This document shows positions 36,701 to 49,145 of a DNA stretch of 64,000 nt, in pieces. The stretch comes from Coriaria nepalensis (taxonomy: Eukaryota > Streptophyta > Magnoliopsida > Cucurbitales > Coriariaceae). How positions within the stretch are numbered: position 1 is the stretch's first letter; every line of letters starts with the position of its first letter. The DNA is taken from contig CP114486.1 of the NCBI GenBank assembly GCA_027186245.1, forward strand, positions 2,728,001-2,792,000, in the 5' to 3' direction. The notes under the pieces are model-generated. The model was given only the letters and a program-made list of their open reading frames with translations. It was not told the DNA's origin and searched no databases. Position numbers and translations under genes: made by a program.

Positions 36701-38077
36701 ATGAGCCAGCATGAAGCCTTCACGGCCCTTAAGAGAGCCTCATCTGTCGGCGCCGGAGGTCTACCGACCACCGTGACCAACACCAGAAGCCGTTCACAGT
36801 CCGGCATTCCACGTGGCCGTCAGATCAAGCGAACCTTCAACAACCTCAAGATCACCATCCTCTGCGGCTTGGTCACCATTCTCGTCCTACGTGGCACTAT
36901 CGGAGTCGGAAACCTCACCGGCGCTTCTGACTCCGAAGCGGACAGCCTAAAGATAATTGAGGAGACGAATCGGATACTTGCAGAGATCCGATCCGACGAG
37001 GATCCGGCCGACACTAATGAACCACATGAGCTGGATTTCAACCCCAACGCTACCTACAAGCTTGGACCTAAAATCTCCGACTGGGACAACGAAAGAAAGG
37101 TTTGGCTAACGGAAAATCCTCAATTTCCTAATGTTGTGAAAGGTAGAGATAGGGTTTTGTTAGTAACTGGTTCACCTCCTAAACCATGTGATAATGCCAT
37201 AGGAGATCACTACCTTTTGAAGTCAATTAAGAATAAGATTGATTACTGTAGGATTCATGGGATTGAGATTGTGTACAATATGGCTCATTTAGATAAGGAA
37301 TTAGCTGGTTACTGGGCAAAATTGCCCCTGATTAGGAAATTGATGCTCTCACATCCAGAAGTGGAGTGGATATGGTGGATGGATAGTGATGCTCTGTTTA
37401 CTGATATGGTTTTTGAGATTCCACTTTCTAAATACAAAGATCATAACTTGGTCATTCATGGATATCCTGACTTGCTTTTCGATCAGAAATCGTGGATTGC
37501 TTTGAATACTGGAAGTTTTCTGTTCAGAAATTGCCAATGGTCTTTGGATTTGCTTGATGCTTGGACTCCAATGGGCCCCAAGGGGCCAGTAAGGGACGAA
37601 GCCGGGAAGGTTTTAACAGCTAATTTGAAGGGCAGGCCTAGTTTCGAAGCAGACGATCAGTCAGCATTGATCTACTTGCTGATTTCTCAGAAAGATGAGT
37701 GGATGCACAAGGTGTTTGTAGAGAATTCATACTATTTACACGGCTACTGGGCCGGGCTTGTAGATAGGTACGAGGAGATGATGCAGAAGTATCATCCCGG
37801 ATTAGGAGATGAGAGGTGGCCTTTTGTGACTCATTTTGTGGGCTGTAAGCCTTGTGGGAGTTATGGTGATTACGCAGTTGAGAGGTGTTTGAGTAGTATG
37901 GAGAGAGCATTTAACTTCGCAGATAATCAAGTGCTCAAGTTATATGGGTTTAGTCATAGGGGGCTTTTGAGTCCTAAGATCAAGAGGATAAGGAACGAGA
38001 CGACTATGCCTTTGGAATTTGTAGATCAGTTTGATATCCGGCGGGTGGGCCATGAAGATAGCGGATCAAAGTTGTGA
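36701..38077 (+). CDS. XXT5: Xyloglucan 6-xylosyltransferase, GT34 (XXT5-like)
   Basis: A single-exon frame of 458 residues. It is a type II Golgi protein: cytosolic N-terminus, one membrane segment at about residues 50-69 (KITILCGLVTILVLRGTIG), stem, then the GT34 catalytic domain. The DxD metal/UDP-sugar site is WWMDSDALF, with Asp-228 and Asp-230. Other family blocks are KPCDNAIGDHYLLKSIKNK, FEADDQSALIYLL and THFVGCKPCGSY. The N-terminus (GLPTT, PRGRQIKRTFNN) and the segment after the membrane anchor (IIEETNRILAEIRSD) are shared with XXT5 (At1g74380) rather than XXT1/2. The enzyme adds xylose to the glucan backbone during xyloglucan synthesis. A dead LINE lies about 350 bases upstream. Confidence 0.95.
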   Translation: MSQHEAFTALKRASSVGAGGLPTTVTNTRSRSQSGIPRGRQIKRTFNNLKITILCGLVTILVLRGTIGVGNLTGASDSEADSLKIIEETNRILAEIRSDEDPADTNEPHELDFNPNATYKLGPKISDWDNERKVWLTENPQFPNVVKGRDRVLLVTGSPPKPCDNAIGDHYLLKSIKNKIDYCRIHGIEIVYNMAHLDKELAGYWAKLPLIRKLMLSHPEVEWIWWMDSDALFTDMVFEIPLSKYKDHNLVIHGYPDLLFDQKSWIALNTGSFLFRNCQWSLDLLDAWTPMGPKGPVRDEAGKVLTANLKGRPSFEADDQSALIYLLISQKDEWMHKVFVENSYYLHGYWAGLVDRYEEMMQKYHPGLGDERWPFVTHFVGCKPCGSYGDYAVERCLSSMERAFNFADNQVLKLYGFSHRGLLSPKIKRIRNETTMPLEFVDQFDIRRVGHEDSGSKL

Positions 38078-38965
38078 GTAATTATTAACTTTGTTTATTA
38101 TATATCTGGTTTATTGGAAAAGTCATTGACATTTTTTGGGTTTTTTTGTTAAACCATTGTTGAGATTTGATTAGCTTAAGGAATTTAAAGCTATGGCTTA
38201 ACTTATTTGTCCCACGTTACGTCTTTCTGAACTGAAATAGAAGTTGAATATCCATCTTTATCACTCAGATACAGTCATACAAAAACCAAAAGAAACAACA
38301 AAAAAAAGCTTTTCATTGTATCGGTCCATTCTGTTTACTCAATTCATTGAAAATATTGAATTGACAAGCGAATTGAAGTCCCTTGTGCCAGTGATAATGT
38401 TTTGCTTTGTTGCACATACCTGTCTGCTATATTGTTTTTCATTACAATTCATATTTTGTGCTCTATAATGTTGAAATTTTTCTTACAAGAATCCCATTCC
38501 TCTTTACTGTCATTTTGTTAACTATAACCTTAGCTCTTTTTATCGGCCTGAGCAAGATAAGACTTATATGATATTTTTGAATGCAGAATTAATATGTTTT
38601 GGTTCAAGTTGAGTCTACATTTAACCTTATTCGGAGTTCTGGTACAGCGGATTAGCTGTTTGAAACTTCTTGCCTTAAAAATCACCAGTTTCTCTGGAAG
38701 CATCATAGAAAACGCTAAATCCAATTTTCTCAAAGATACAGTTCGTGCAAACTTTGGATTATTCGAACTCCAATTTGAACAGTTGTGACAAGAGATGCAT
38801 ATCAATCAGCTATGAACCAGACTTGATATAAACCAGATGAAACATACTAAATTTATGATCTAAAGTCTAACCATATGTGAGAAAATTGTTTGTGAAAAAG
38901 TATTATACATTAGTACAAGATGAAATAAATAACACTCAATTTGATATTAAAAAAAAAATATCCCT
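38078..38965. other. Intergenic region between XXT5 and p24 genes
   Basis: It comprises the 3' region of the XXT5-like gene, AT-rich DNA and the 3' region of the p24 gene. Open frames here, such as 38594-38788, lack family similarity. Confidence 0.5.
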
Positions 38966-39994
38966 CTAAATGAGCTTCTTCTTCTCGAAAAAGGTCTTCA
39001 AGTGCCATAGTTGCAATCCAGCCACTGATAAACAAACAAGGAGTGAAAGAACACTTAACCAAGCCATCTTGGAATTGGTTGCTTTGTTAAGCTCCTGCAT
39101 TTCATCTTCCCTGAAACATAACAGCCCATTGAGGAACAACATCATGATCTGAATCTTATATTCTTTTGTGTTTGAAATGAGGGGGAAAAAAAAAGGATGT
39201 TCATAAAATTCCTCACCTGTCCCTGAGATAAATCATTTCCTCTTGAATAGAAGTAACAGTATCATACATCTTCTTCAGCTCTAGTTCCATAAGCTGCAAT
39301 TCCAACCCAGAAACAGACAGAAACTGAACTCTTATAAGAAGCTCTCATGTTTTACTTGAGGGCAAAATGCTTCAAATTCAATTTAGGTGCATGGAAAACT
39401 ATTTAGTTCATACTTTGATCTGAAGAGTTGTTGGCTCAAATTTCAATTTTTGGGTTCAATTATGAATTGGGAAAAGAAAAACGAACTTACATCAACGGAC
39501 CCTTTCTTAGCGACATTAGACCAATCCTTCGCAGCCACACCTGTCCTCCAGTCAAAATCAACCGACAACGTGATCGGCGGCTTATGATCCGGCGCCCAAA
39601 AACACGCCATGTAATCTCCGGCTTCCGGCGCCACGAATGCAAACTGTCCCTTTTCCGCTAGGTCAGCATTGTGATAACTGTTCCCAGACGTCGACGTAAC
39701 CTACGAATCAAAAGAAAAAAGAAATCAAACCACCGAACAGTGAAACATTGGGTAAGATTTTCTTCTTCTTTTCCTTCTTTCTTTATGGTTTACCCGAACA
39801 GTGATCTTGTGCGAATCGGGTACAGGTTGGCCTTCGTTCGGATTGACGACGTGGTATTTACCGACGGTCATGGAATTGCTCTTCATGTCTTCTGCGATGC
39901 ACTTGGTTTGAGCCGATTGCAAATCGAATCGAAGTGATTCCGACACACAGAATAGAAACCCCGTCACTACTACGAGCTTGATTATACTCATCAT
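38966..39994 (-). CDS. p24 family cargo receptor, delta subfamily
   Basis: Four exons on the minus strand, 39794-39994, 39491-39700, 39217-39293 and 38966-39110, give 210 residues. A signal peptide (about residues 1-20) precedes the GOLD domain (SLRFDLQSAQTKCIAEDM through TLSVDFDW). A coiled coil follows (LMELELKKMYDTVTSIQEEM), then one membrane segment near residues 180-200. The short cytosolic tail FFEKKKLI has the diaromatic COPII and dilysine KKXX COPI signals. Such proteins cycle between ER and Golgi and help load cargo, including GPI-anchored proteins. Arabidopsis relatives are At1g26690 and At1g69460. The exon sum and tail confirm the model. Confidence 0.93.
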
Positions 39995-40532
39995 TTTTTC
40001 AAATAAAAAAAAATCAACTTTGAAAATCAAATCAGCTGGTAAGACAGAGAGAGAGAGTTTTCAAGGTTTTCAACCTTGAGGAAGACGATGAAGAAGAGAA
40101 GGGGAAAAGGGGAGAGGGGGGTGGAGTTGGGGATCGGACCAATCATAAGAATTAGTTGCCGAGAAAACTACGCAGAGGTCAAAGAGAGTGGGCACGTGTT
40201 TGACTCCCATTGGACACGCACGTATACAAGTACAGAACAAGAAGTAGCCGAAAACACTGGCTTCGAGTCCGAGTTCGTGTATCGTGCGGTGATTGGACTG
40301 GCAAGGGCCAGCTCAAAGGGCTTATTCTACTAACGATTACGACGTGTCGTTCTTTTTTATAGAGATGACATGTAACGACATCTTTTCTATCACTTCATGA
40401 TGAAGGGAAAGAAAGACAAAAACATAAAACTACGTACTGTATTTGTTCATAATCCTCAGAAAATGGTGAATGCAGAATTTTCATGCTTAGAATCTGAAAA
40501 AGGGACTTCTTTAAATGACAAAAATGGCTTCC
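39995..40532. other. p24 promoter/leader and 3' region of LSMT
   Basis: A GA-rich leader-like stretch lies at 40030-40130, upstream of the p24 start. The remainder is spacer and the LSMT 3' untranslated region. A plus-strand open frame at 40076-40333 has no similarity and is ignored. Confidence 0.45.
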
Positions 40533-42517
40533 CTACTGCTCCCAGAAGATTATTTCACCTTGCTCCCCACATAGACCAAGATCCTTGAGCCTTCTTTCCG
40601 GGTAATATTCCAACTGGTCCAACTCCTGTTCCCTGTCCTTGAAAATCCCATCAATCTGCTGCAGAACCCTCTTCTCGCCTTCTCGTATTCCTACTGCAAT
40701 CTCAAGCCTCGGATTGAGTTTTGTTTCTTTTAATTTTTCGTCCTGCAACATTGTGCATAGTTAGGATTGTAATCATTTGCATAATGATACAATGCTTGTC
40801 GAATGGAAGTTAAGAGGAGCTTCTCTTCACCTCTTCAATGGTGGTATGATACCCAGAAAGAGCAGAACTACAGGCATCTCTAACCACCCGACATACAAGC
40901 TCTTCATTAGCATGGCTAACCGGCATTCCAAGATGGCCCCACACAGCATTTCTAAACAGAGACTCCAGGAGGAATGCATCTGTGCCTCCAAGTGCTAATA
41001 GACGCAGATATGGGAGCAGTAAAGGTGGAAACGGACGGCCCAGAACAATTTCAAATTCAGCAGCCTCACCTAGACTGTTGGATTCAGCAATATCCAGCTT
41101 GTCTCCAAAAAAAGGGTCTGATTCAGGTATCTCGAGTGTTAGTGTATATGCATTCCTGTCTGGTTTAGGCTCTATGAACCCATAGTCCAGTGCTAGATCA
41201 GCGTTGCTCTTCTTCAAGTCATATTGGATAAAAACCTGTCCATATAGATATGTATATATGGCTCAATGTCATTGTTGCTCATTGCAACATTAAAGCTAGA
41301 GTCAATGTCAAAAAGGAGATTATGGATACTTGTTCGCCGGCTTTGACGGAAACAGGGGTACGTAGAGAAAACAGAGTATCCCAAGAGAAAAGCCCAGCTG
41401 CTCCTTTAATCTCCCATGCATGTTCTTCTGAGGTTACGTGGGTCCCATGATTGATCTGGATAAAATAAAATTCGGGTTTGAGAAAAAGAGCTTCTAATTA
41501 GGACCACTCATATCAATTAACATTTAATAGGGGGTAAGAAGCAAAATCAGGGGAAAAGAAGGGGGTAAGATGAAATACCAAATCTGCAAAGGGGATGACA
41601 ACAAGGTTTTGACCCCTGAGTCTGGAAAATGCTCTTGATCTGAGCATCCCAAATGCCCAGAAGAAGTCATCTAATGTTATAGGAGAAGGAAAGAGTTGCT
41701 TGTTAGGGAGTATTATTTCTTCTTCCACTTTTCGAAACTCACTCTTCACATATTCTTTCACACTCAATGTTGTACTTAGAAGTTGGGTTCCTGCAATTCC
41801 ATATATATATATATATTTTTTAATTCTAGAAACATTTTTTTCCAAATTAAAAATCGAAAAAAAAAAAACAGAGTGAAAATAAACAATTACACTAACCTTG
41901 AAGCTCCGCAAGCTCTTCTTCTGACCTGCTCTGAAACAATTAAAAAAAAAAACATTTTATCGAAATCCCAATCCATACTGCATAAATTGAATAAGAGAAA
42001 GACTAAGCTAAACCCACCAAAATATAGTGGAATTAGTTTCTTGAGGAAGAACGTCAAGGTAAATCCGCCATGTTGAGTCAGCTCTGAGCTTCTCTCTAAC
42101 CAAAAATAGAGCAACAGAGACCCATGGCTTCAACCCACTACACACATTTCCAATGTCAGAAGCCGCTACAGCATCTGGGTTTATCCAAAGCCTCTTGGGC
42201 ACCTCCAAAACGACCTCGTTTCTAGAGAGGTCTCTCAGGGCCACTAGCCCTAGGCCTTCCGGGACGATAGCGGGCATGGCTTGAGTCTTTCCGGTGACTA
42301 TTCCTTCTTGGCGGAGCCACTGCCAAAAAGTGTGGACTGGTGGTGGAAGTGATGGGTCCAAGTCGGACGAGGTGAGGGAGGTGATGGTTAGAGGTCTTTT
42401 GGGTAGGCGAAGAGAAGAAGGTCTGTTTGGTTTAGAGAAGAGGTGTTGTTTTATGGTGATTGAAGAGCAGAGGAAAGTTGAAGAGCAAGATGATGATAAA
42501 GTTGCGCGATTCACCAT
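40533..42517 (-). CDS. Rubisco large-subunit/aldolase lysine N-methyltransferase (LSMT)
   Basis: Six exons on the minus strand, 42018-42517, 41897-41925, 41579-41790, 41330-41455, 40831-41235 and 40533-40742, sum to 493 residues; tobacco and pea enzymes are about 489. A Ser-rich transit peptide precedes a SET domain that starts near FWQWLRQEGI. It includes GLGLVALRDLSRNEVVLEVP, the split insert, then INHGTHVTSEEHAWEIKG and the DYGF tyrosine motif. The C-terminal Rubisco LSMT substrate-binding domain contains PPLLLPYLRLLALGGTDAFL. It uses S-adenosylmethionine to methylate plastid proteins; in many dicots the substrate is plastid aldolase rather than Rubisco. The Arabidopsis counterpart is At1g14030. 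The start was chosen at 42517, where the transit peptide begins MVNRATLSSS. Confidence 0.94.
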
Positions 42518-43300
42518 TTTTCTTTTTTCTTTAATTTGTTCCAGTAAAGGGTTAAGCCGATAAGGATATGGAGTTTTTTCTCTTCTTTTCTTTTCTTTTT
42601 GGATGATAAGGCTATGGAGTTTGATTTGTGTATATGGCATTTAAAACAGTTGGGTCCGAATTCTGTTCAGTTAGTTATTTTGGCAGTTGGAAAAATGCTG
42701 TACTAAAAATGGTATTTGAATGGGTCGTTTTGATTGGGCTCAAAGTTCAGCCTGCTTCTAAGATCCATATTTATTGCTGGGCCAACCTGCAGATACCTTA
42801 TTTGTGAAATGGGGACAAAGGAGAGAATTACCTGACTTGGTTCGCTCTGTGACAGGGTTCCTGGTCCAGATAGGCCCATATAGAGTGATTTTAATGGGCC
42901 GCCTATAAAGTCGAGGTTCACTTTATTATCCCCCAAGAGTTTGGAGTGGATCCATTAGCTGGTTGGCTGAGTCGGAGAGGGAGACCAATGAGATTGCAAG
43001 CGACGGGAAAAGAGATTTAAAGAGAATAAAATTAGTGAATTGCGTTTATTTAGAGTTATAAGTAATGAGGATGATTTTAATTTTAATTTTGTGCTTAATC
43101 AAGCTTAGAAGCATTTTCTAAAGTTGAAGAAAGAAAATTTTAAAAAATTACCAACCTTCCACGATAAAATTCAAATAATACATAAAAGACTTGGCATAAA
43201 GGAAGAGATATACTTCTTCAACCATAGAACGTATCACAATAAAATTCAAATAATACATTAAAAAAAAGAAGGTGAATTTCATTCCTACCAATAATGTTAT
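42518..43300. promoter_or_regulatory. LSMT promoter with site II motifs, and spacer
   Basis: Upstream of LSMT, TGGGC-type motifs occur near 42734, 42777, 42870 and 42894 (for example GCTGGGCC, TAGGCCCAT and ATGGGCCG). The region then becomes AT-rich and has no other coding signal. Confidence 0.45.
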
Positions 43301-43301
43301 T

Positions 43302-43942
43302 GGTAGCAAAATGAATCGGGCTGACATAAGCATGCACGGCGACAAAAGCATGACACGGGTATCGAGCTGTGCCATGTCCAACTATGCGGGCACGTGGGCC
43401 GGCACATCATGGTATGGATTTCTCGTACCGGCTCGGAGCATGACACGGCCCTTTTGGACCCGTTCGAGGCACAGGTCCAAAAATGCCTCTTAATTTTAGG
43501 GGTTTTTTTTCCGAAATTATTTTGTATATTAAAAACTTTTCGATTAATACAAGATCTTGTTTAGCCAAATAATATTTATTACAATTTATTTATAATTTTA
43601 ATTATTAATTGTACTAACCTTTAATTTATTAAATAATAAATATTATGAACGATTAACAATATATAAAATATGTATTACAGTATTAGTATTTTATTAATCA
43701 CTTTATTAATCCGATTAACAATTCTTTTTAAAAAAAATAAGCTTTCGAGCTCACGGGTCGAAACGGGTCCATAGGCCAAAATAGGCACATGGGCTGAAAT
43801 AGGCTCACGAGTCGGCATGATACGTTCATGGTATGTTATTATGTCTGTGTCATACTGCACCCTTATTTTTAGATACGGGCATGGCACGACACAATCCGTA
43901 CCGGGCTGGACCGGCACGAATCACCATTTTACCCACCGACCC
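43302..43942. mobile_element. Non-autonomous hAT-like element
   Basis: Two GC-rich arms with the word pattern GGCACG, GGGCCGG, GACACGG flank an AT-rich core. The left end (GGTAGCAAAATGAATCGGGC) and the reverse complement of the right end (GGTGGGTAAAATGGTGATTC) are imperfect inverted repeats. Such arms are typical of the subterminal regions of many plant hAT (Ac/Ds-like) elements. There is no transposase frame, and a clean 8-bp target duplication was not found. Confidence 0.55.
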
Positions 43943-46900
43943 CATTTTAAGAGGTCCAAGAATAATTTTTTTACTCTCAAAAATTGAAAACAATTCTCGG
44001 CACAACTAAAAGTCAAATTAAATAATGAAATAGTATTCATTTTGATTTTATTATTGGAATCGAATCGAATCAAATGCCCCCCAACTTGATATTCACGAAA
44101 ACACGAGCCGTCCCATACTTTATTGTTTTTACTATTTATAATTAATTATTGTCTGTATATCTATATTTCTATTATTTTGCACTTCTCATTCCTATAATTG
44201 AGTTGGGTATTAATTAATTCAAACTAAAACATAGAGGCAAAAACAAAGAAAGAAAGTGAAAATACATTGACAATAATCGATGGACCCCTCCAACCTAAGA
44301 ACGGCAAGGGAAAAAGAGAAGACCAATAGATAGGAATGGCTCTAAATTTCTCAAGTCATGGGTGAGCATGATGTCTTTGTGATGACCGGATGGGTGGTCT
44401 AAACTCTAATTTGGAGTTTCAAAATGGTAAGATTATTAGTAAAATCAAATTAAATCGAGTTCACTTGGATCTTAGTATTGAGATTAAGATTCCGTTCTTA
44501 AAACGTAAATTGGAGTTTAAACTCATATAATCTAACATAGGGCTTACAAAATCTAACGAAGCTAGGCTCACAAAATCTTATCACGGATTTCAGTTTACTC
44601 AAATTTCAGTATTAAACACATACCCTCTTGAAGGATATCCATGGTCTCAAAGGTTGAAGAGGAGGTTGCATTGTTTACATAGACAATGGCAAATGGCTTC
44701 CAAAAACAAGTGAAGACGGTGAAGTTGGAGAAACTATCTATGAATCCGTGTTATAAACTAGATGTGAGAGGGGGGTAGTGAAACCCACTGCTTCATCCAT
44801 TTTCCTGAGGTAGATAGAGACAGGCCAACAACTCTCTTGAAACAAAGTTATAACTGACGTACGCCAGTAAAAAACATTCAATAATAGTACATATTTTTAA
44901 AGCCTATGCATAGTTAGAGGTGGAGTGTTGGGGACACATTGAAAATGACGCATGCTTGCAATTAAACAGGTTATAAATTTGAATAATATTAGTAATGTAA
45001 AGTCATATATTATATCTGGTACATGATTGGATCTCATAAGAACCTTGTCCACAATTATTTAGAGTAAAAAAGATTGTGCCACCCAGTCTCAAGATTCCTT
45101 GGCAAATTTTGCCCATTTTCAGAGTTATAAGAAAAACCCTCTTTTTGGTTGAATGAAAAACAATATTAATAACAAAATGTAACATTCTTCTCCTAATTAC
45201 CGTACTCCATTACTCCCAAGAGTTCAGGATGTCTCTAGAACTGTTTTTCACTCTGACTCCTATTTTGATTAGAACTAAGATTTGAACAAACTAAACCCAT
45301 AAGCAAAATCTTAATTTACAACGTGCCAACTTGAAAATTTTGCAATATGGGAAATACATAGTAGATATAAAATTTATTAATATTGTATGAGTCGGTGAAG
45401 ACAATCAATCCATGCATGAACCTGTAGGCAGGCTGTAAGTAGTTACTATGACACGGGTCAAAATAATTTTTGTTCAGAAGAACAATCATAACACGTTATG
45501 ACACCGATCAATTCGGACCATTGAATTACAGATGTAAGTAATAAAGGACATAAGGGAGAAGCCATCTCAAGTCAAACCAGGCCAGCAACAAAGCAATCAG
45601 ACTTACGTACAGATGGGTTAATAAATAAGATATAGCACATAAATAAAAAGGATGATCAAGTTGCGAACCTGCATAAAGTTGTCATCTTCCCCACGAACCT
45701 TTACAGCAACTGTCAATCCACAAGTGACTGCAAGTAATAAATCATCAAATACCATAACACATTGATCTGTACAATAATTTTTGCTCTACCCAATGGGAAA
45801 AGATTCTCACCTGAAAGTTCGACAGATTAATCTTTTTTTTTTATAATAATGTCTTTATTATTCGCATAACGTACAAATGTTCCTCTAAAAATTTTACAGA
45901 TCCTAACCATGGTGCAGTTAGGAACTTTTATACATGGATATTGGATCCTATTTTTGAATTTTCTAAAACAATTTTTAAAAAATTAAATAAGGTAAATCTA
46001 GTTTTTACTTGTTAATGAGGTTTCCACTTATTCATACCTTACTTATCTATAGGCTCTACTATTGTTCTAGAAAATTCAAACAGAATAAATTATTAGAAGG
46101 TGAAACAAGATGGACGACAAGTGGACCATGAAACCGAATCGAATCAAATTCAATGATAAACAAGCTTACAGTTTCCCCTAGAAAGGCAGACAGTGACTGA
46201 AAGATAGTTAGTTAGGTAATCACGTGGTCGTTTTCATAGCACGGTTGACCTTCCGGTTCGTTATGTATTGTACCGCCAAAACAGACAAAATAAATAAATA
46301 AATGAAAAAAAAAAGTCAACCGTGTGATTCACACGTTGGCAAAAAGAAATAAATAAACAACAATATAAAAGTAGCACCATTGTAATATAACAGCTAAAGA
46401 ACAAGGTAATAAATAGTTTATTGTAAGGAATGTGATGATGATGGCGTCTGAGCTTCATGACATTCAATTTCAAAATGGTCCAAAATTTTGATGAAACGCT
46501 AAGTTGTTGAGAGGGAGAGGCCTCCATTTTTGTCCAGCCTGGACACAGTAAGACCACTCCCTCTTTATTGGTCCTCTGTTTCTCAAAATTTTGAGGAATT
46601 ACAACCAAACCCAGCCGACGCAGTACAATGTGTTTCATTATCATATCAGTCCAAGGTCACAATTTTTAACTATTTTATTTCACTGTTAGGTTTTGTTCTT
46701 TTTAATAGTTTTTTGTAATGTCTTACATCACCTCCAAACAGGGTAAGAAAGACAGATAGGAGCGAACATTCAACCTTTTTTTTTTTTTTGTCCTTTTTTT
46801 TAATGACATCAATTTTAGCCATACTCTTCGATTGACAAGGTGGACACGATCCTATCAATCAGTTTTTTATTAACACAAAAAGATAGAAATAAAAAGTTTT

Positions 46901-48408
46901 AATATTTCAATATGAAGAAACTCACCTTGACTTGCATCTTTCATTATTATTATATATGGAAGACCATGAACCTCACATTGGAGCTAGCTACTACCCGCCC
47001 ATATGGAACAGTTCTGCAAGAAGAACAAAACATTGTGCGAAAGATAACCATGTGATAGAAAAAAGCAGAGTAATGAACGACTTCAACCACAATGTTTTCG
47101 ACAACGATGTCTTTGTCATAGCTTCTAGAAAATATCGTACTCGCATTACAATACAACAGGGCTCGTCGATTTGAATCTCATGCAATGATCTATTCTTCTT
47201 GTCAAAGAAAGTAAAAGAAAAGAGAGCAATGAAAGCCACCATGCACAGAAACAGACGAGATACATCAATGAGAGCAAAATATCTTTTTGGTAGTTAATCA
47301 TGTCAGAAAACAAATCTTTCTAGATGCTTGTTTTTTTGTTTTTTTTTTTTTCCGCAAGTATACTTTCAAATGGACCCACTATATTATTAAGCTTACCTCA
47401 TCAGAATCATAATGCTATCTAACTTTCAAGGTAGGTTAACATGCTCGAAAAGTTCTCTATCTTTCATATTATTTTATATGAATATATGTCTACCACTTTA
47501 TGCCATACTAACTTAATAGTAATCATATGTACAACGTTAGATAACAATAATTTATTGAAAAATAATTATTTAGATCTTAGCTTGCATAACTTAATGTAAG
47601 CAAAAAAAGCCATAGGAATTTTTTTTCCTTTTCTTTCTTTTTTTCCCTATATTCCATCCTCCTATGTTCTCCCCCCTCCTCATCCTAAAAGACGTGAAAA
47701 ATCTTGCTGCTAATTTAGCACATATTATGTATATACTAAGTAACAAGATTATGTTTTCATAAGCTCTTCGATAATAAGCATGAATCTTGTCCCCTAAATC
47801 TCAGTGAAACTCTATGTAGACTCTACTTTTTAACATGGCATATATCAGAGTCAACATCAGTGATTGGTAGAGAACATGTTTGGTTATCAATAATATTCAT
47901 TAGAAGACAGAATCATTCCCATTATTAATTTTCGAAATTAGAAAAATCACACTTGAGATTTCAGATCTATTAATGGAATTCCATTTTTAAGAAGAGACAA
48001 ACTAATATTAACTTTAGAATTATGGAATATCAGCATAATATGTTCAGCACGATCTAATGACCTGTCTAATTGGCTTTGGAAAAATGTGATTTTTCTAAGG
48101 GTTGTCTAGCCTAGAAATTTTCATCTGAGCCACCAAATAACTTATTGTGTAAACGTAAAATGTGGTACTTCTTGAGTCATTGAAGAAAAAAGGACAGACG
48201 TATGGTGAAGAAGGTCTTATACCATTGTTTGCTAGTCTAAAAGTACCATGTTTTCGCCAAAAATTGTCAGCAATCAAGGATGAGATCTTCACTTTCTGAA
48301 AAGAAAAAGGAAAAAAAACATGTCAAAAAATCCTGTTGAGATTACTGCCAAATCAACATATGGGAAATCACAGTTTCCAGAAAATAACGTGCAAGGTTTA
48401 TTTATTAC

Positions 48409-48442
<34 letters not shown>

Positions 48443-49145
48443 CAAGATCTAAAGACATGTGAAACATTTTCCCACACCAGCTCAGCAAGACAACATGCAG
48501 GCTCTGTTCTTTTTTGTTCGTCAGTATAAGCAATTTGCTAATTTGTTAACCAAAAACAGAAGTGATCTGACAAGTCAACCTAATTAAGGCCTTGGCAGAG
48601 GCTTTTGAAAGTTAGACAACATTATTATCAAAGAAGGGACCCCTTCCACATTATGAAGAATTGTAGATGGGAAATACAAGGAGCAAGTATAACAAACTAA
48701 AATTAAATCTTTGCTTATCAGACTTTGATTCCTCTAAAAATTTCAGATATTTCCCAATAGCCCTTCCACTCTCGTAATTTTCAATTTCTCTCACAATTTT
48801 TAAACTCAACCCAATCTAACCCTTGATCCAAAAGTGAAATGAAAGCTGCCACACACAAAGACCTTCATGAATACTTAGTTAAGATGATTTTATTGCTGAC
48901 CAGACTTTAATGTAAACAGGAGAAAAAAAAATGAACTTCTATAAAAGCTAAGAAAATTTGAAATAATTGTGAGGGGATACTTTCAAATATAAGAAACCAA
49001 TGGGTTATTTCCTAAATAGACCCAAAATACAAATTTTCTGCTCCATATAAAAACCACATGAATGTGGCACAAAGTTATTGGCACCTAGCACTGCCATTCA
49101 TAGTTTGACTCCATTTTCCATCTCTCCATTACTGTTAGTCCTTCC
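43943..49145. other. AT-rich intergenic region
   Basis: No supported gene in 5.2 kb. Exon-like fragments in different places (near 44650-44750 plus, 45660-45740 minus, 48225-48300 minus) are discussed as a finding. A (TA)n tract lies at 48413-48440. The last few hundred bases are the promoter of the beta-propeller gene. Confidence 0.55.
48413..48440. repeat. (TA)n microsatellite
   Basis: About 27 bases of alternating TA in intergenic DNA. Confidence 0.85.

Noticed and set aside
40076..40333. Plus-strand frame of 85 residues upstream of p24
   Set aside because: Promoter/leader composition, no similarity, no splice context.
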